From assembly GCF_017355875.1 (NCBI RefSeq), contig NZ_JAFEWC010000003.1:811001-875000 (forward strand): 64,000 nt of DNA. Reading direction: 5' to 3'. How positions within the stretch are numbered: the stretch's first letter is position 1; each line of letters begins with the position of its first letter. The translations under genes were made by a program, and so were the position numbers. Under the pieces are notes generated by a model. It was not told the origin of the DNA and did not search any database. It saw only the letters and a program-made list of their open reading frames with translations. The stretch comes from Aridibaculum aurantiacum (GTDB lineage: Bacteria; Bacteroidota; Bacteroidia; Chitinophagales; Chitinophagaceae). Shown one piece after another: positions 32,956 to 41,878 of the stretch.

Positions 32956-34053
32956 ATGAATGAAGTTTCTATCAATAATCATGAACGAAAATTATCTCTC
33001 TGGCAAAAGATCAGGAAGAAGTTCCTGCACCTGTTGCGCCTTACAGACGACAAAGTATTAAAAGTGTACCATGGCTATGGAAGCAGGAACGAGATGATAC
33101 TTTTTGGGCATGTATTTAGCCTGAGCCCGCTACCACGGAAGCGCTATCGTAAAAACTTTTGGACGAACACACTTGCATTGCTACGCAGTTTTATGGTGGT
33201 GCCGGTGCGTGGTGCTACGGTTACTTTAGAGGCTGGAGGTAAATTAATAGAAACAACTACAGCAACGGATGGTTTTTTCAGGCTGGATTGGCATACGGAA
33301 AAAGTATTGCCACCAGGGCTTCATACGGTGCAGGTACAACTGCGTAAAGATGGAAGCGGCTCACCTGTTATTGCTACTGCACCAGGTCATATTATAGTTC
33401 CTCATACCAATCAATATGCTTTTGTTTCCGATATAGATGATACTTTCCTGGTATCACATTCAGCAACCTTTTTCAGGAAGCTGTATGTGTTGTTTACCAA
33501 AAATGCGCATAGCAGGAAACCTTTTGAAGGTGTTGTAAAACATTACCGTTTACTAGCTAATGCTCATGCAGGAAATGGTCAGCCCAATCCTTTCTTTTAT
33601 GTTTCGAGCAGCGAGTGGAACCTGTATGATTTCATTAAAGAATTCATCAGGAAGAATGACCTGCCGGAAGGAGTCTTTTTGCTAAGCCAGGTAAAGAAGT
33701 TTTACCAGGTATTCAAAACAGGTGCTAATAAACACGCAACAAAGTTTATGCGGATAGCGCGTATTCTGGAAGCATATCCTGTTCAGAAATTTATTTTATT
33801 GGGAGACGATTCGCAGATGGATCCTGTGATTTATGCTAAGATAGTGGAGCATTTTCCAGATAGGATTCATAGCGTATACCTGCGCCATGTATATGAAAAG
33901 AACCTGACCAACGTGCGTGAGCTGATAGAGAAAATAGAAGCAGCAGGAGTACCGGTTTGTCACTTTGAGCATAGCAGCGAAGCCATTACCCATTCAGTAA
34001 GTTTTGGCCTTATAACAAATCTGGAACTATCAGCTTACCTGGTAGAAAATTAA
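32956..34053 (+). CDS. App1-family (DUF2183) phosphatidate-phosphatase-like protein
   Basis: 365 residues. A beta-rich N-terminal region (about 35-145, including VPVRGATVTLEAGG and a C2-like FRLDWHTEK strand) leads to a HAD-like App1 domain with DIDDT at 159-163 (nucleophile Asp 159, acid Asp 161), FYVSSSEWNLYDFIKEFI, KHATKFMRIARILEAYP and LLGDDSQMDPVIYAKI. Yeast App1 dephosphorylates phosphatidate to diacylglycerol. Followed by a terminator and paired head-to-head with the lipid kinase. Confidence 0.88.
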   Translation: MNEVSINNHERKLSLWQKIRKKFLHLLRLTDDKVLKVYHGYGSRNEMILFGHVFSLSPLPRKRYRKNFWTNTLALLRSFMVVPVRGATVTLEAGGKLIETTTATDGFFRLDWHTEKVLPPGLHTVQVQLRKDGSGSPVIATAPGHIIVPHTNQYAFVSDIDDTFLVSHSATFFRKLYVLFTKNAHSRKPFEGVVKHYRLLANAHAGNGQPNPFFYVSSSEWNLYDFIKEFIRKNDLPEGVFLLSQVKKFYQVFKTGANKHATKFMRIARILEAYPVQKFILLGDDSQMDPVIYAKIVEHFPDRIHSVYLRHVYEKNLTNVRELIEKIEAAGVPVCHFEHSSEAITHSVSFGLITNLELSAYLVEN

Positions 34054-34084
34054 AAGGCGCCTTATTACTAAGACGCCTTTTGTT
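34052..34084 (+). terminator. Intrinsic terminator after the App1 gene
   Basis: Stem 34052-34064 with 34069-34081 (one C-A mismatch) and TTTTG. Confidence 0.82.
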
Positions 34085-34101
34085 ATTGTATCAACCCAAT
34101 C

Positions 34102-34662
34102 TTAAAACTGCCGTTCGTGATCGGCAAATTTTTCACTTTCTTCATGTCTCCACAATTCTACCAATGCTCCTTGTTCTCCAAATACAGGATCTTTTGCCGG
34201 TAGCGGAACTTTGCTGATGTTTTCTACTGCCGCTTCAAGTTCTTCAGGTTTGCAATAGTTCATGTCGTATTGCTGGCCTTCCGGGTATGCGCCAATACAT
34301 TTGAAATCTGCGCTGGCTCCTACATTTTTATGAGCTACACCGGCAGGTAGTACCAGCACATCTCCTTGCTGCACCTTTTGAATATTGCCATCATCACCAC
34401 CTAACTCCACCATACAGTTGCCACTTAATACAGCCAGCACTTCATGTGCTGTACTATGATAGTGGTGATAGGTATAGATGTCGCCTGTCCATGAGTCTTT
34501 CCAGCCGTTCTCCGAGAAAAGATTTTTTATGGCTTGTTCGCCTGCATCTGACTGCAGCACATGTTTGTAGTACAGTACTGGCAGCGACAGGTTGTTTGGC
34601 ACATTACCATCTGGTGCCATTGTGTGGTGCGAATAAGAAGCATCTTTGTTTACTATACTCAT
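34102..34662 (-). CDS. Cupin-domain protein
   Basis: 186 residues. A single cupin with YHHYHSTAHEVLAVLSGNCMVELGGDDGNIQKVQQGDVLVLPAGVAHKNVG (the first cupin motif with two His and a Glu, the second with PAGVAHK). The rest is a C-terminal helical extension (YCKPEELEAAVENISKVP and more). The family with this lead-in (VLYYKHVLQSDAGEQAIKNLFSENGWKDSW) is annotated only as cupin. A metal-dependent enzyme or sensor is possible; no substrate can be given. Confidence 0.8.
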   Translation of the reverse strand: MSIVNKDASYSHHTMAPDGNVPNNLSLPVLYYKHVLQSDAGEQAIKNLFSENGWKDSWTGDIYTYHHYHSTAHEVLAVLSGNCMVELGGDDGNIQKVQQGDVLVLPAGVAHKNVGASADFKCIGAYPEGQQYDMNYCKPEELEAAVENISKVPLPAKDPVFGEQGALVELWRHEESEKFADHERQF

Positions 34663-34680
34663 AGTTGATCTTTATGATGA

Positions 34681-34869
34681 TTAACCTAAAGAACGGATCC
34701 AAGCCACAACCTCGTCTTTAGTTTTGCCAAGCTTCTGCTGCAGCCTGCCAAACAGCTCATCATCTTTACCTTCTTCGTAACGCAGATCATCGTCAGTAAG
34801 ATCTCCATGTTCTTGCTTGATCTTACCCTTGAGTTCATTCCATTTTCCTTTTAATTCTAACTTATCCAT
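34681..34869 (-). CDS. CsbD-family stress protein
   Basis: 62 residues: [29 protein letters not shown] fits the CsbD signature (repeated WNELKGKIK helices). CsbD-like proteins are small, general-stress-induced and of unknown activity. It lies 18 nt after the cupin gene and near the Hsp20 gene, consistent with a stress neighbourhood. Confidence 0.9.
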   Translation of the reverse strand: MDKLELKGKWNELKGKIKQEHGDLTDDDLRYEEGKDDELFGRLQQKLGKTKDEVVAWIRSLG

Positions 34870-34993
34870 AGTAGTAGTTTAAGCAAAAGGAACAAAAAAA
34901 TGATGCCATTGAAATGAGTGCTGGCATGATAGAATATTCAGTCAATGATGCAGTTATGGTTAACAATATTCTTGTAAATCAAGCTTTAAATAA

Positions 34994-35021
34994 AAAATTA
35001 AGGGCTGGAAAACCAGCCCTT
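34994..35021 (-). terminator. Terminator of the Hsp20 gene
   Basis: Nine-bp stem 35000-35008 with 35013-35021, loop AAAA, T-run (minus strand) 34994-34999; the stop of the Hsp20 gene at 35028 is 6 nt away. Confidence 0.9.
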
Positions 35022-35027
35022 GTAAGC

Positions 35028-35480
35028 TTAAGAAATGTTGATGAGGCGAGCAGGTTTCTGCTTCACTTCTTCCTTCTTTGGAATGGAAAGTCTTAGTACG
35101 CCATTCTCATATTTCGCTATGATATTCTCACTGTCCACCACGTCCTTAGAAAGTGTAAAGCTGCGCTGGAACGACTGGTAACTAAACTCCTTCCTGGTAT
35201 ATTTTTCACCTTCCTTCTCTTCGTGCTCTTTCTTCATCTCGCTGCTAATGGTCAGAATGTTGTTGTCCAGTTCTACTTTAAAATCTTCTTTGTTCATTCC
35301 GGGAGCAGCCATTTCCACTTCAAAAGTATCTGCAGTTTCTTTTACATTCACCGCAGGAACAGTGGTGTTGGTGTTTGAGAAATTAGATGACCTCCAGTCG
35401 AACAAGTCTCTAGTAAAGAAGTCATCAAACAAAGATGGCATGCTGTGAGCCATGTTGCCGTTTCTTTTCATGAGTGTCAT
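35028..35480 (-). CDS. Hsp20/alpha-crystallin small heat-shock protein
   Basis: 150 residues from the ATG at 35480, which has a clear AAGGAGG 4 nt upstream (unusual in this genome); the frame is open to 35570. The N-terminal arm (SLFDDFFTRDLFDW) precedes the alpha-crystallin domain (about 45-145: VKETADTFEVEMAAPGMNKEDFKVELDNNILTISS) with the closing GVLRLSIPKKE motif and a C-terminal ARLINIS. ATP-independent holdase chaperone. Confidence 0.95.
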   Translation of the reverse strand: MTLMKRNGNMAHSMPSLFDDFFTRDLFDWRSSNFSNTNTTVPAVNVKETADTFEVEMAAPGMNKEDFKVELDNNILTISSEMKKEHEEKEGEKYTRKEFSYQSFQRSFTLSKDVVDSENIIAKYENGVLRLSIPKKEEVKQKPARLINIS

Positions 35481-35718
35481 AATGCCTCCTTTTTTAGTAG
35501 TTAATTTTAGAATTTTCAACACCAGTAAATCAAGCAAAATGCCAGCGCAGCATAACTGAAATATTTTCATTTTCTAAATGAAGAAGCTGTAAAATTTTCA
35601 AGTTTATGCTGCAGTTTTTGCAGCCTGTTTTTACTGTAGTGCCTTCATTAACAGCGGGTTTACTACATCATTTTTTCTATAATGGCATGAAAGTTTTAAT
35701 GCTGATTTAAACATCATT

Positions 35719-36222
35719 ATGAAAAACTTTTTAATTGTTGCAGCCCTTGGAGGAACAGTATTATGGGGTTGTAAAGATGCTACCGGTGAATTTGTTGATC
35801 TTAATTCAGGACAAAAAATCACTGTTGAAAAAGACCAGGAAAAAGGTTACATGGTAAATGCTGATACACGCAAAGCAGTGTATTTATATGTAGATCCTGA
35901 AACGCGTGATACATTTTATGGAAGAACAGGAAGGGTGGTAAACAACAATATTACACGCGATGGTAGCGGCATGTTTAGGTATACAGGCGATGAAGATTAT
36001 GTATATAAAAATGGTGATTATAAAGTAAAAGCGGAAGCCGACGGTGATCTAAAAGTGAAGGATGGCGACTACAAATTGAAAGTAGATGAGGACGGCGATA
36101 TGAAAGTTAAGGATGGTGACTATAAGAAAAAAGTAGAAGCCGATGGAGATATGAAAATTAAGGATGGTGATACAAAAGTAAAAGTGGACGATGGAAAGGT
36201 GAAGGTGAAAAAGGATGACTAG
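35719..36222 (+). CDS. Lipoprotein with 17-residue Lys/Asp tandem repeats
   Basis: 167 residues. Lipobox VLWGC with Cys at 18. After a small domain (about 20-96) come tandem repeats of 17 residues from residue 98: NGDYKVKAEADGDLKVK, DGDYKLKVDEDGDMKVK, DGDYKKKVEADGDMKIK and a shortened last unit to residue 167. In DNA this is a 51-bp repeat from 36010 to 36222. The alternating D-G-D and K-x-K pattern suggests a surface-exposed, possibly ion-binding repeat. No family recognised. Confidence 0.75.
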   Translation: MKNFLIVAALGGTVLWGCKDATGEFVDLNSGQKITVEKDQEKGYMVNADTRKAVYLYVDPETRDTFYGRTGRVVNNNITRDGSGMFRYTGDEDYVYKNGDYKVKAEADGDLKVKDGDYKLKVDEDGDMKVKDGDYKKKVEADGDMKIKDGDTKVKVDDGKVKVKKDD

Positions 36223-36244
36223 TTTTTCTGTTGTTATTTGATAT

Positions 36245-36270
36245 AAGGCTGCTTCAAACAAAGCAGCCTT
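36245..36270. terminator. Two-way terminator
   Basis: Ten-bp stem 36245-36254 with 36261-36270, loop CAAACA, between the convergent lipoprotein and MATE genes. Confidence 0.75.
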
Positions 36271-36275
36271 TGTTG

Positions 36276-37598
36276 TTATTGCAATTTTGTTTTATGAAGA
36301 AATCTTGCATTAAGTAGTACAGAAGAAATCGTTAGCCCGCAAACAAATCCTAACCATATACCTGCAGCTTCTAATTTCAAGTGGAAGGCTAATAAATAAC
36401 CTACCGGTATACCAATAATCCAATAGGCAATGGCTACATAAATGGTAGGCATGGTCACATCTTTTATTCCGCGCAATAGACCTACGCCTATAGCCTGTGT
36501 AGCATCAGAGATCTGGAATAAGGCAGCATAAATAAGCAGGGAAGACGCTACCATAGCCACATTGTTGTCGTTGGTAAAAAAGCCCGGTAGAACATTCTGC
36601 AGCAGTATAAATAACAATGCGCAGATGGTTCCATAACCAAGGCCGCCTGCTATGGTGCTTTTGCCAATGTTTCGTAAGCCAATTTTATCGTACCTGCCAA
36701 AGGCATTTGCTACTCTTATAGAGCCAGCCAGAGATAAACCCAGTGCAGCCATGAAAGTAGTAGAAGCTAGGTTCAGCGCTATCTGGTGTGCGGCCTGTGC
36801 AGTGGCACCTAACCAGCCTATCATGATTCCTGAAACTGAAAAGGCACCTGCTTCCATACCGTACTGAAGACTGCTTGGCACTCCCAGGTTTAGCAGTTCT
36901 TTCCAAAGTTTTTTATTAAGCTTCCATGCCTGGTGCCGCACTTGTATATAAGGCCTGAAAGTGCGATGCTTCAGGATAATAATGATCAGTAGTACAGCAA
37001 TCAGAATACGTGTGATAAGTGTAGCTATACCTGCTCCATAGAGCTCCAGTCTTGGGACACCAAATTGGCCATAGATAAAGATCCAGTTTAGAAAAGCATT
37101 GAGCGGTAACGATAAGATGGAAAGGATCATTGCTGTCCTGGTGAATTCAAGTGCATCCGCAAATTGTTTTACGGCTATATAGATCATCATCGGGATGAGA
37201 GACCAAGCCATCACCACATAATAATCACGAGCAAAAAAAGCGACTTCTGCATCTTGTCCTAAATGAAAAAGCATACGCTGCCCTAACACCATTCCAATAG
37301 CTATGATACAGGCAGCTATAGTAGAAAGTAAAACACCATTGTATACCACCCGCGATGCTGTATGAATATCTTTCCTTCCATTGGCCATGGCCACTAATGG
37401 TGATATAGCCATGGTAATACCAATACCAAATACCTGCGGTATCGCCAGCACATTTATCACCAGCGAAGATGCAGCCAGCTGCCGGTAATCAATAGCACCA
37501 ATCATTGCACTATCTATCAGTCCCAGTCCTACCTGCGACAGGTTGCCAATAATGATAGGCCCTGCGATCTTCAAGGTGTTATTAAATTCTTTCCACAT
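36276..37598 (-). CDS. MATE-family efflux transporter
   Basis: 440 residues from the ATG at 37598. Twelve helices with the MATE repeats: GPIIIGNLSQVGLGLIDSAMIGAIDYRQLAASSLV near the N-terminus and GVPSSLQYGMEAGAFSVSGIMIGWLGATAQAAHQIALN (about 243-280) at the start of the second half. It exports cationic drugs or metabolites in exchange for H+ or Na+. No regulator or partner beside it. Confidence 0.95.
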   Translation of the reverse strand: MWKEFNNTLKIAGPIIIGNLSQVGLGLIDSAMIGAIDYRQLAASSLVINVLAIPQVFGIGITMAISPLVAMANGRKDIHTASRVVYNGVLLSTIAACIIAIGMVLGQRMLFHLGQDAEVAFFARDYYVVMAWSLIPMMIYIAVKQFADALEFTRTAMILSILSLPLNAFLNWIFIYGQFGVPRLELYGAGIATLITRILIAVLLIIIILKHRTFRPYIQVRHQAWKLNKKLWKELLNLGVPSSLQYGMEAGAFSVSGIMIGWLGATAQAAHQIALNLASTTFMAALGLSLAGSIRVANAFGRYDKIGLRNIGKSTIAGGLGYGTICALLFILLQNVLPGFFTNDNNVAMVASSLLIYAALFQISDATQAIGVGLLRGIKDVTMPTIYVAIAYWIIGIPVGYLLAFHLKLEAAGIWLGFVCGLTISSVLLNARFLHKTKLQ

Positions 37599-37651
37599 GG
37601 GTGGCAAAAGTAACGGTTCGTGCTGTCATTAGCATCGGGAAGAGGAAGTCT

Positions 37652-38704
37652 TTAGAAACCTCTGCCACCAGTAGCTATTCTATAAAAACGTGGGAATGCT
37701 GCTCGTAATAGTGCACCAACACCCATGCAGATAAACAACACCAACACAGGAACAACCAGGTAGGTGAGTAGCCGGTAGTAGGCAAATCCTTTTACGTACA
37801 AGAAAGCAAGACGCGTTAGATAGTGTGTGAGTGGAACGTGAAGCGCATAAATGATAAAAGCAAAAGATACTGACCACAGAAACCATCTTTTGTGCATAAA
37901 AAATTTCACCAGTGCATCGCCTCCAAACCAGATAACGATGATGCCGGAAACTACACTAACCAGGTGCAGCGTCGTAAGAATATAGCGGGTTTCAATATGG
38001 TCTGGCTCCAGCTCAAAAGCCATAAAAGTTTTGATGATACTAATCCCGATAAAGAATAACCATCCAAGAAAATGGCTGAACCATTCAGGCTTTTTTTCTA
38101 TTGGAAATTCGGTTTTGCAGATCCATATGCCAAGGGTAAAAAAGAAGATTCCCTGCGCTTCTAAAAACAAAAAAGTAGTCATAGAGTACCAACCTATGAA
38201 TGCTATGGAGAACCATATAACAGGATATTTGGTAACTGCCCACCTGAAAAATGGGTATAGCAGGTTGTAGAAAAACAAACTCCTGATAAACCACAGCTGG
38301 AAGGATGGAGGACGGTATATAAACCGAATGAACAGCTGCTCCCATGTCATTTCGCTATACGGCCTGTTATCCCCCAGTTGATCGAGTTGTGCATCGTAAA
38401 CAGCTTGTGCCGTTACCGGGTGCTGCTGCCATAAATAAGTAATCAACATGCCTACGGCACTCCAGATAAAGAAAGGAATGATTAGCGTGTTGAACCGCTT
38501 TGCAATTCTTTGCGCATAGGGTTTATTATCCTGCAAGGCATATATATAGCCCGATATGATAAACAAGAGTGGAATGCGAAAACGTAAAGCACCATTGGCT
38601 AAAAAGTATTCGATGAAAGTGGTAAAAGTCAGTCGCTCCTTTACCAGGCTATAAGGCGTGAGGTATGTTTCATTTAAGTTGTAGCCATGCACAAACAATA
38701 GCAA
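37652..38704 (-). CDS. Acyltransferase-3 family membrane protein; true start uncertain
   Basis: The given frame starts at a TTG (38704) in the middle of helix 1. It continues, open, to a TAA at 38783-38785, and the upstream part reads KPEIQVLFFSLIALLLFVHG, a proper first helix with the conserved His. There is no in-frame ATG or GTG, so a non-standard start or a start-codon change must be assumed. At least ten helices, including NGALRFRIPLLFIISGY, follow. The family transfers O-acyl groups to sugars or lipids. It stands 12-90 nt after the propeller-kinase gene and may share its transcript. Confidence 0.7.
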   Translation of the reverse strand: MLLFVHGYNLNETYLTPYSLVKERLTFTTFIEYFLANGALRFRIPLLFIISGYIYALQDNKPYAQRIAKRFNTLIIPFFIWSAVGMLITYLWQQHPVTAQAVYDAQLDQLGDNRPYSEMTWEQLFIRFIYRPPSFQLWFIRSLFFYNLLYPFFRWAVTKYPVIWFSIAFIGWYSMTTFLFLEAQGIFFFTLGIWICKTEFPIEKKPEWFSHFLGWLFFIGISIIKTFMAFELEPDHIETRYILTTLHLVSVVSGIIVIWFGGDALVKFFMHKRWFLWSVSFAFIIYALHVPLTHYLTRLAFLYVKGFAYYRLLTYLVVPVLVLFICMGVGALLRAAFPRFYRIATGGRGF

Positions 38705-38796
38705 TGCTATAAGAGAAAAGAATAAAACCTGAATTTCTGGCTTAAGAAACGGTTCATATTTATAGTTCCGGGGGTTGTTAGTTTAATCGGAAACGG

Positions 38797-41700
38797 CTAT
38801 TGTAATGGCATAACCAATTTCACGGTTGTTCCTTCTCCAGGTGATGATTTAATATTGATCTTGCCGTTCACATTGTCAGCTCGCTTCTGCATATTTCCAA
38901 GGCCATTTCCACCATCTGCATCCTTTACCACAAAGCCTCTTCCATCATCTTTTACCAATAATGCCAGCTTGTTATTTTCTAGTGTAACATGAACAGTAAC
39001 CTTACCGGCTTTACTATATTTCGCAGCATTGTTCACAGCTTCTTTAAAAATGAGGAAGAAATCGCGACGTGCTTCCATATTCAGTTTCACCTCGTATACC
39101 TGGTCGTCGATCATAAAATCCATGTCCATTTCTTTTGCTTCCAATACATTGGTAGCAAACTCACGCATGCGTGCCGTTATCTTCTGCATGCTGTCATTGG
39201 TTGGTTTTATACTCCAAACAATATCATCCATAGCCTCCATCATCCGCTGGCTGTTGTCGCTTATTTTGGTTATGTATTCACTGGTTTTAACAGTGTCGGT
39301 GGCTATTTTACTTTTAGCCATCGAGCTAAGAATGTTAATGGTGCTAAGGGTACTACCCATATCGTCGTGAAGATCGCGGGCCACACGTGTTCGTATTTTT
39401 TCTACAGCCAGCAGCTTGTTTACACGTAAATCGTGTATGGCGTAAATCAACAAGATAATGGTGAATAGAATGGAGCTATAAAACCACCAGGTTCTCCAGA
39501 ACGGCGAACGAACAAAGATTTGCATCGTGGTAATTTCTTGTGAACGCATGCCTTCAATGTTTTCGCAAAAGACCTTAAAAGTGTACCTGCCGGGCGGTAA
39601 CTGCGAATAGTTTACGTAGTACGATCTGTCTGCTTTTACCCACTGCTTGTCCAGTCCTTCCATTTTGTAATAGTAGGTAAGCTTGTCGCGCTGCCGGTAG
39701 CTGAGTGAAGCAAAATAGATGCTGATCGAATTCTGGTCGTGCGCTAGCTTAACCTCGTTCAATTGAAGTAAAGAGTCAACAGGCACAAACGTGTTGAATA
39801 ACTTAAAGTCAGTAATAGAAACAGTAGGAGGAGGTTGAGTGCTGGTAAATATCTCCGGGTCAAAAAATAAGACAGCATTATTGCCAGCAAAGATCAATTG
39901 GTTCTTACTCGTTACATAATCTGCAGATGAGGTTTGTTCAGCCATTACAATCCCATCTTTTCTGCCATACGGTGTAATGCGCCTGTTGTTGGGATTGTAC
40001 CTGCACAATCCATTTGCAGTTACTACCCATAAGTACCCTTTGAAGTCGGTCCGTATCCTTTTAACTGTATTAGATGGAAGACCATCTTCATACGACAGTA
40101 CTTCTACCTTGCCTGTTATTTTATTGATGAAGTTTAAAGCACCTGCACCAAAAACAATGGTGCTGTCATTGAGTAATTCAACGTCGTTGCCTGTATTGCT
40201 GTACAATTTATTTTCACCGGTTCCATGGGTGTAATGCTGCAGTGTATTTCCTGTGGCAGGGTCAACAGCCATCAATCCTTTTTCGTGAGTAGCAAGCCAC
40301 AGCCATCCTTGTTTATCTACCAGTACTTTGTAGATGATGGTGCCGATCTCCTTTTTTACACTGAACTCTTTACCGTTCCAGCTTATCAGGCGGCCGCCCT
40401 GTGTACTAAACCAGATGGTTCCTTTTTTATCTTGTACTATATAACGGATGGTGCTTTGGTTGAATTCCGGCGGTGCCAGGTATTCAGTAGAATTTTTAGC
40501 CGGATCATGTACTACCAGTACGCCACCATTGCAACCGATCCAAATTTTACCGGTGCTGCTTTCGCGGCACATATTCCATGTAAGCAGCGTATTATTTACT
40601 TCTGCAGGTGTCCATGATTTTGGTGGCTTTTGCCGGTAAATATCATGCTGCTTTTTCTTCATGGTTTTATCTATCACTCGTACTCCCTGCCCCCATGATG
40701 TGAACCAGTAATCACCATTTGGCATCTCCAGTATATCTGTCAGGTTAGTGGCTTCAGCCTGGTTGCTGAATATGAGGTTGATAACAGAAAAGAAGCCTGA
40801 ACCATACGAAGTATAGAATAATCCTTTGTCGGTGGCCAACCATAAACTTCCATCTTTGTCTTCCACTATCTGGTTCACTACATCGTACTGTATGTTGATG
40901 CCATTGTTGTCTGTAGTGCTCCTGTTGAAGAAAAACCTCTTTGAATTGTTGTCGTAATTCAGCAAGACTTTCAAGCCATAGATCCACAGGTTTCCGCCAC
41001 TTGTTTCTAAGAATTTGTGATATTCTGTGTATTCACCCGTATGGAAGTTCAGGCCCAACGTATCGTTTGCAAGGAATTTACCGGTGCTGTCAAAAACCAA
41101 TTTCTTTTGTCCGCCACCGCCCCATACTTGCCATCCAAACACCCATATCCTTCTCTGCTTGTCAATAAAGATCTCGGTTGTATTATCTCCTAATAATGGA
41201 TGTTCTAATAAAGGAAGCTTCTGAGGGTTATTGAGCTTTGACCACATTTGCTTGCTGCGCCTGTCGTACACGCATAGCCCGTTCTGCGTAGTAAACCATA
41301 CTTGTTGCTTTACCGGGTCGTCGTGTACACCGGCTACACTTGGCAGCCATCCTGGAGGAAAATCAAATGGATGATCATCTACAAATTCCTGTGTCCGCTT
41401 ATTATAACGAAGTACTCCATAGCGCAGCACGTTCACATATATCTCGCCGGTAGAACTTTTCCATAACCGGAACTCTGCGCGGGGTGGTAGTGCGGTAGCG
41501 GTTTTAAGTGGAATTATTTTAAATGTAAAATCTGCAGGATTAAAAATTCCAAACTCACGCCTGGCTGACATAGCAAGGAAAAGCTTTCCGCTATCGGCGG
41601 GAATTATTTGCGAAATATCTGTATTAGGTAGCCTGTCTACACTTTTCCTCGACTCGGTAAATTGTATGAATTTACTGCCGTCAAATCGTTGCAGCCCATT

Positions 41701-41868
41701 GGCTGTACCTACCCATATAAAACCTTTTTCATCCTGGTATAAGCTCGAGACAACATTGCTGGCTAGTCCCAATCCATCGTCGGTAGTAATTTGTGTAAAT
41801 GCAAAACCCTGCTGTGCGTAGCAAGCCTGGGTTAAGAGTGTTAGGAGTATAATGAAGATGCCTCTCAT
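38797..41868 (-). CDS. Two-component-propeller sensor histidine kinase (HisKA_3)
   Basis: 1023 residues. A signal peptide (to about 19) and a periplasmic array of Reg_prop beta-propeller repeats (for example GFIWVGTANGLQRFDG, DGSLWLATDKGLFYTS, GWLWLATHEKGLM) are followed by a Y_Y_Y domain (about 690-765), one membrane helix (about 785-805), HisKA_3 with H834 in ARDLHDDMGSTLS, and a HATPase_c domain (NNAAKYSKAG, DDGRGF, GLGNM). Unlike the hybrid type it carries no receiver or AraC part, so its partner must be a separate, normally LuxR-type, regulator. Ligand unknown, presumably sensed outside by the propeller. Confidence 0.93.
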   Translation of the reverse strand: MRGIFIILLTLLTQACYAQQGFAFTQITTDDGLGLASNVVSSLYQDEKGFIWVGTANGLQRFDGSKFIQFTESRKSVDRLPNTDISQIIPADSGKLFLAMSARREFGIFNPADFTFKIIPLKTATALPPRAEFRLWKSSTGEIYVNVLRYGVLRYNKRTQEFVDDHPFDFPPGWLPSVAGVHDDPVKQQVWFTTQNGLCVYDRRSKQMWSKLNNPQKLPLLEHPLLGDNTTEIFIDKQRRIWVFGWQVWGGGGQKKLVFDSTGKFLANDTLGLNFHTGEYTEYHKFLETSGGNLWIYGLKVLLNYDNNSKRFFFNRSTTDNNGINIQYDVVNQIVEDKDGSLWLATDKGLFYTSYGSGFFSVINLIFSNQAEATNLTDILEMPNGDYWFTSWGQGVRVIDKTMKKKQHDIYRQKPPKSWTPAEVNNTLLTWNMCRESSTGKIWIGCNGGVLVVHDPAKNSTEYLAPPEFNQSTIRYIVQDKKGTIWFSTQGGRLISWNGKEFSVKKEIGTIIYKVLVDKQGWLWLATHEKGLMAVDPATGNTLQHYTHGTGENKLYSNTGNDVELLNDSTIVFGAGALNFINKITGKVEVLSYEDGLPSNTVKRIRTDFKGYLWVVTANGLCRYNPNNRRITPYGRKDGIVMAEQTSSADYVTSKNQLIFAGNNAVLFFDPEIFTSTQPPPTVSITDFKLFNTFVPVDSLLQLNEVKLAHDQNSISIYFASLSYRQRDKLTYYYKMEGLDKQWVKADRSYYVNYSQLPPGRYTFKVFCENIEGMRSQEITTMQIFVRSPFWRTWWFYSSILFTIILLIYAIHDLRVNKLLAVEKIRTRVARDLHDDMGSTLSTINILSSMAKSKIATDTVKTSEYITKISDNSQRMMEAMDDIVWSIKPTNDSMQKITARMREFATNVLEAKEMDMDFMIDDQVYEVKLNMEARRDFFLIFKEAVNNAAKYSKAGKVTVHVTLENNKLALLVKDDGRGFVVKDADGGNGLGNMQKRADNVNGKINIKSSPGEGTTVKLVMPLQ

Positions 41869-41878
41869 GTAGGGGGTA

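Noticed and set aside
38797-41868. Hybrid two-component system of the SusCD-PUL type
   Set aside because: No receiver or AraC domain, and no SusC/SusD pair or glycoside hydrolases beside it.
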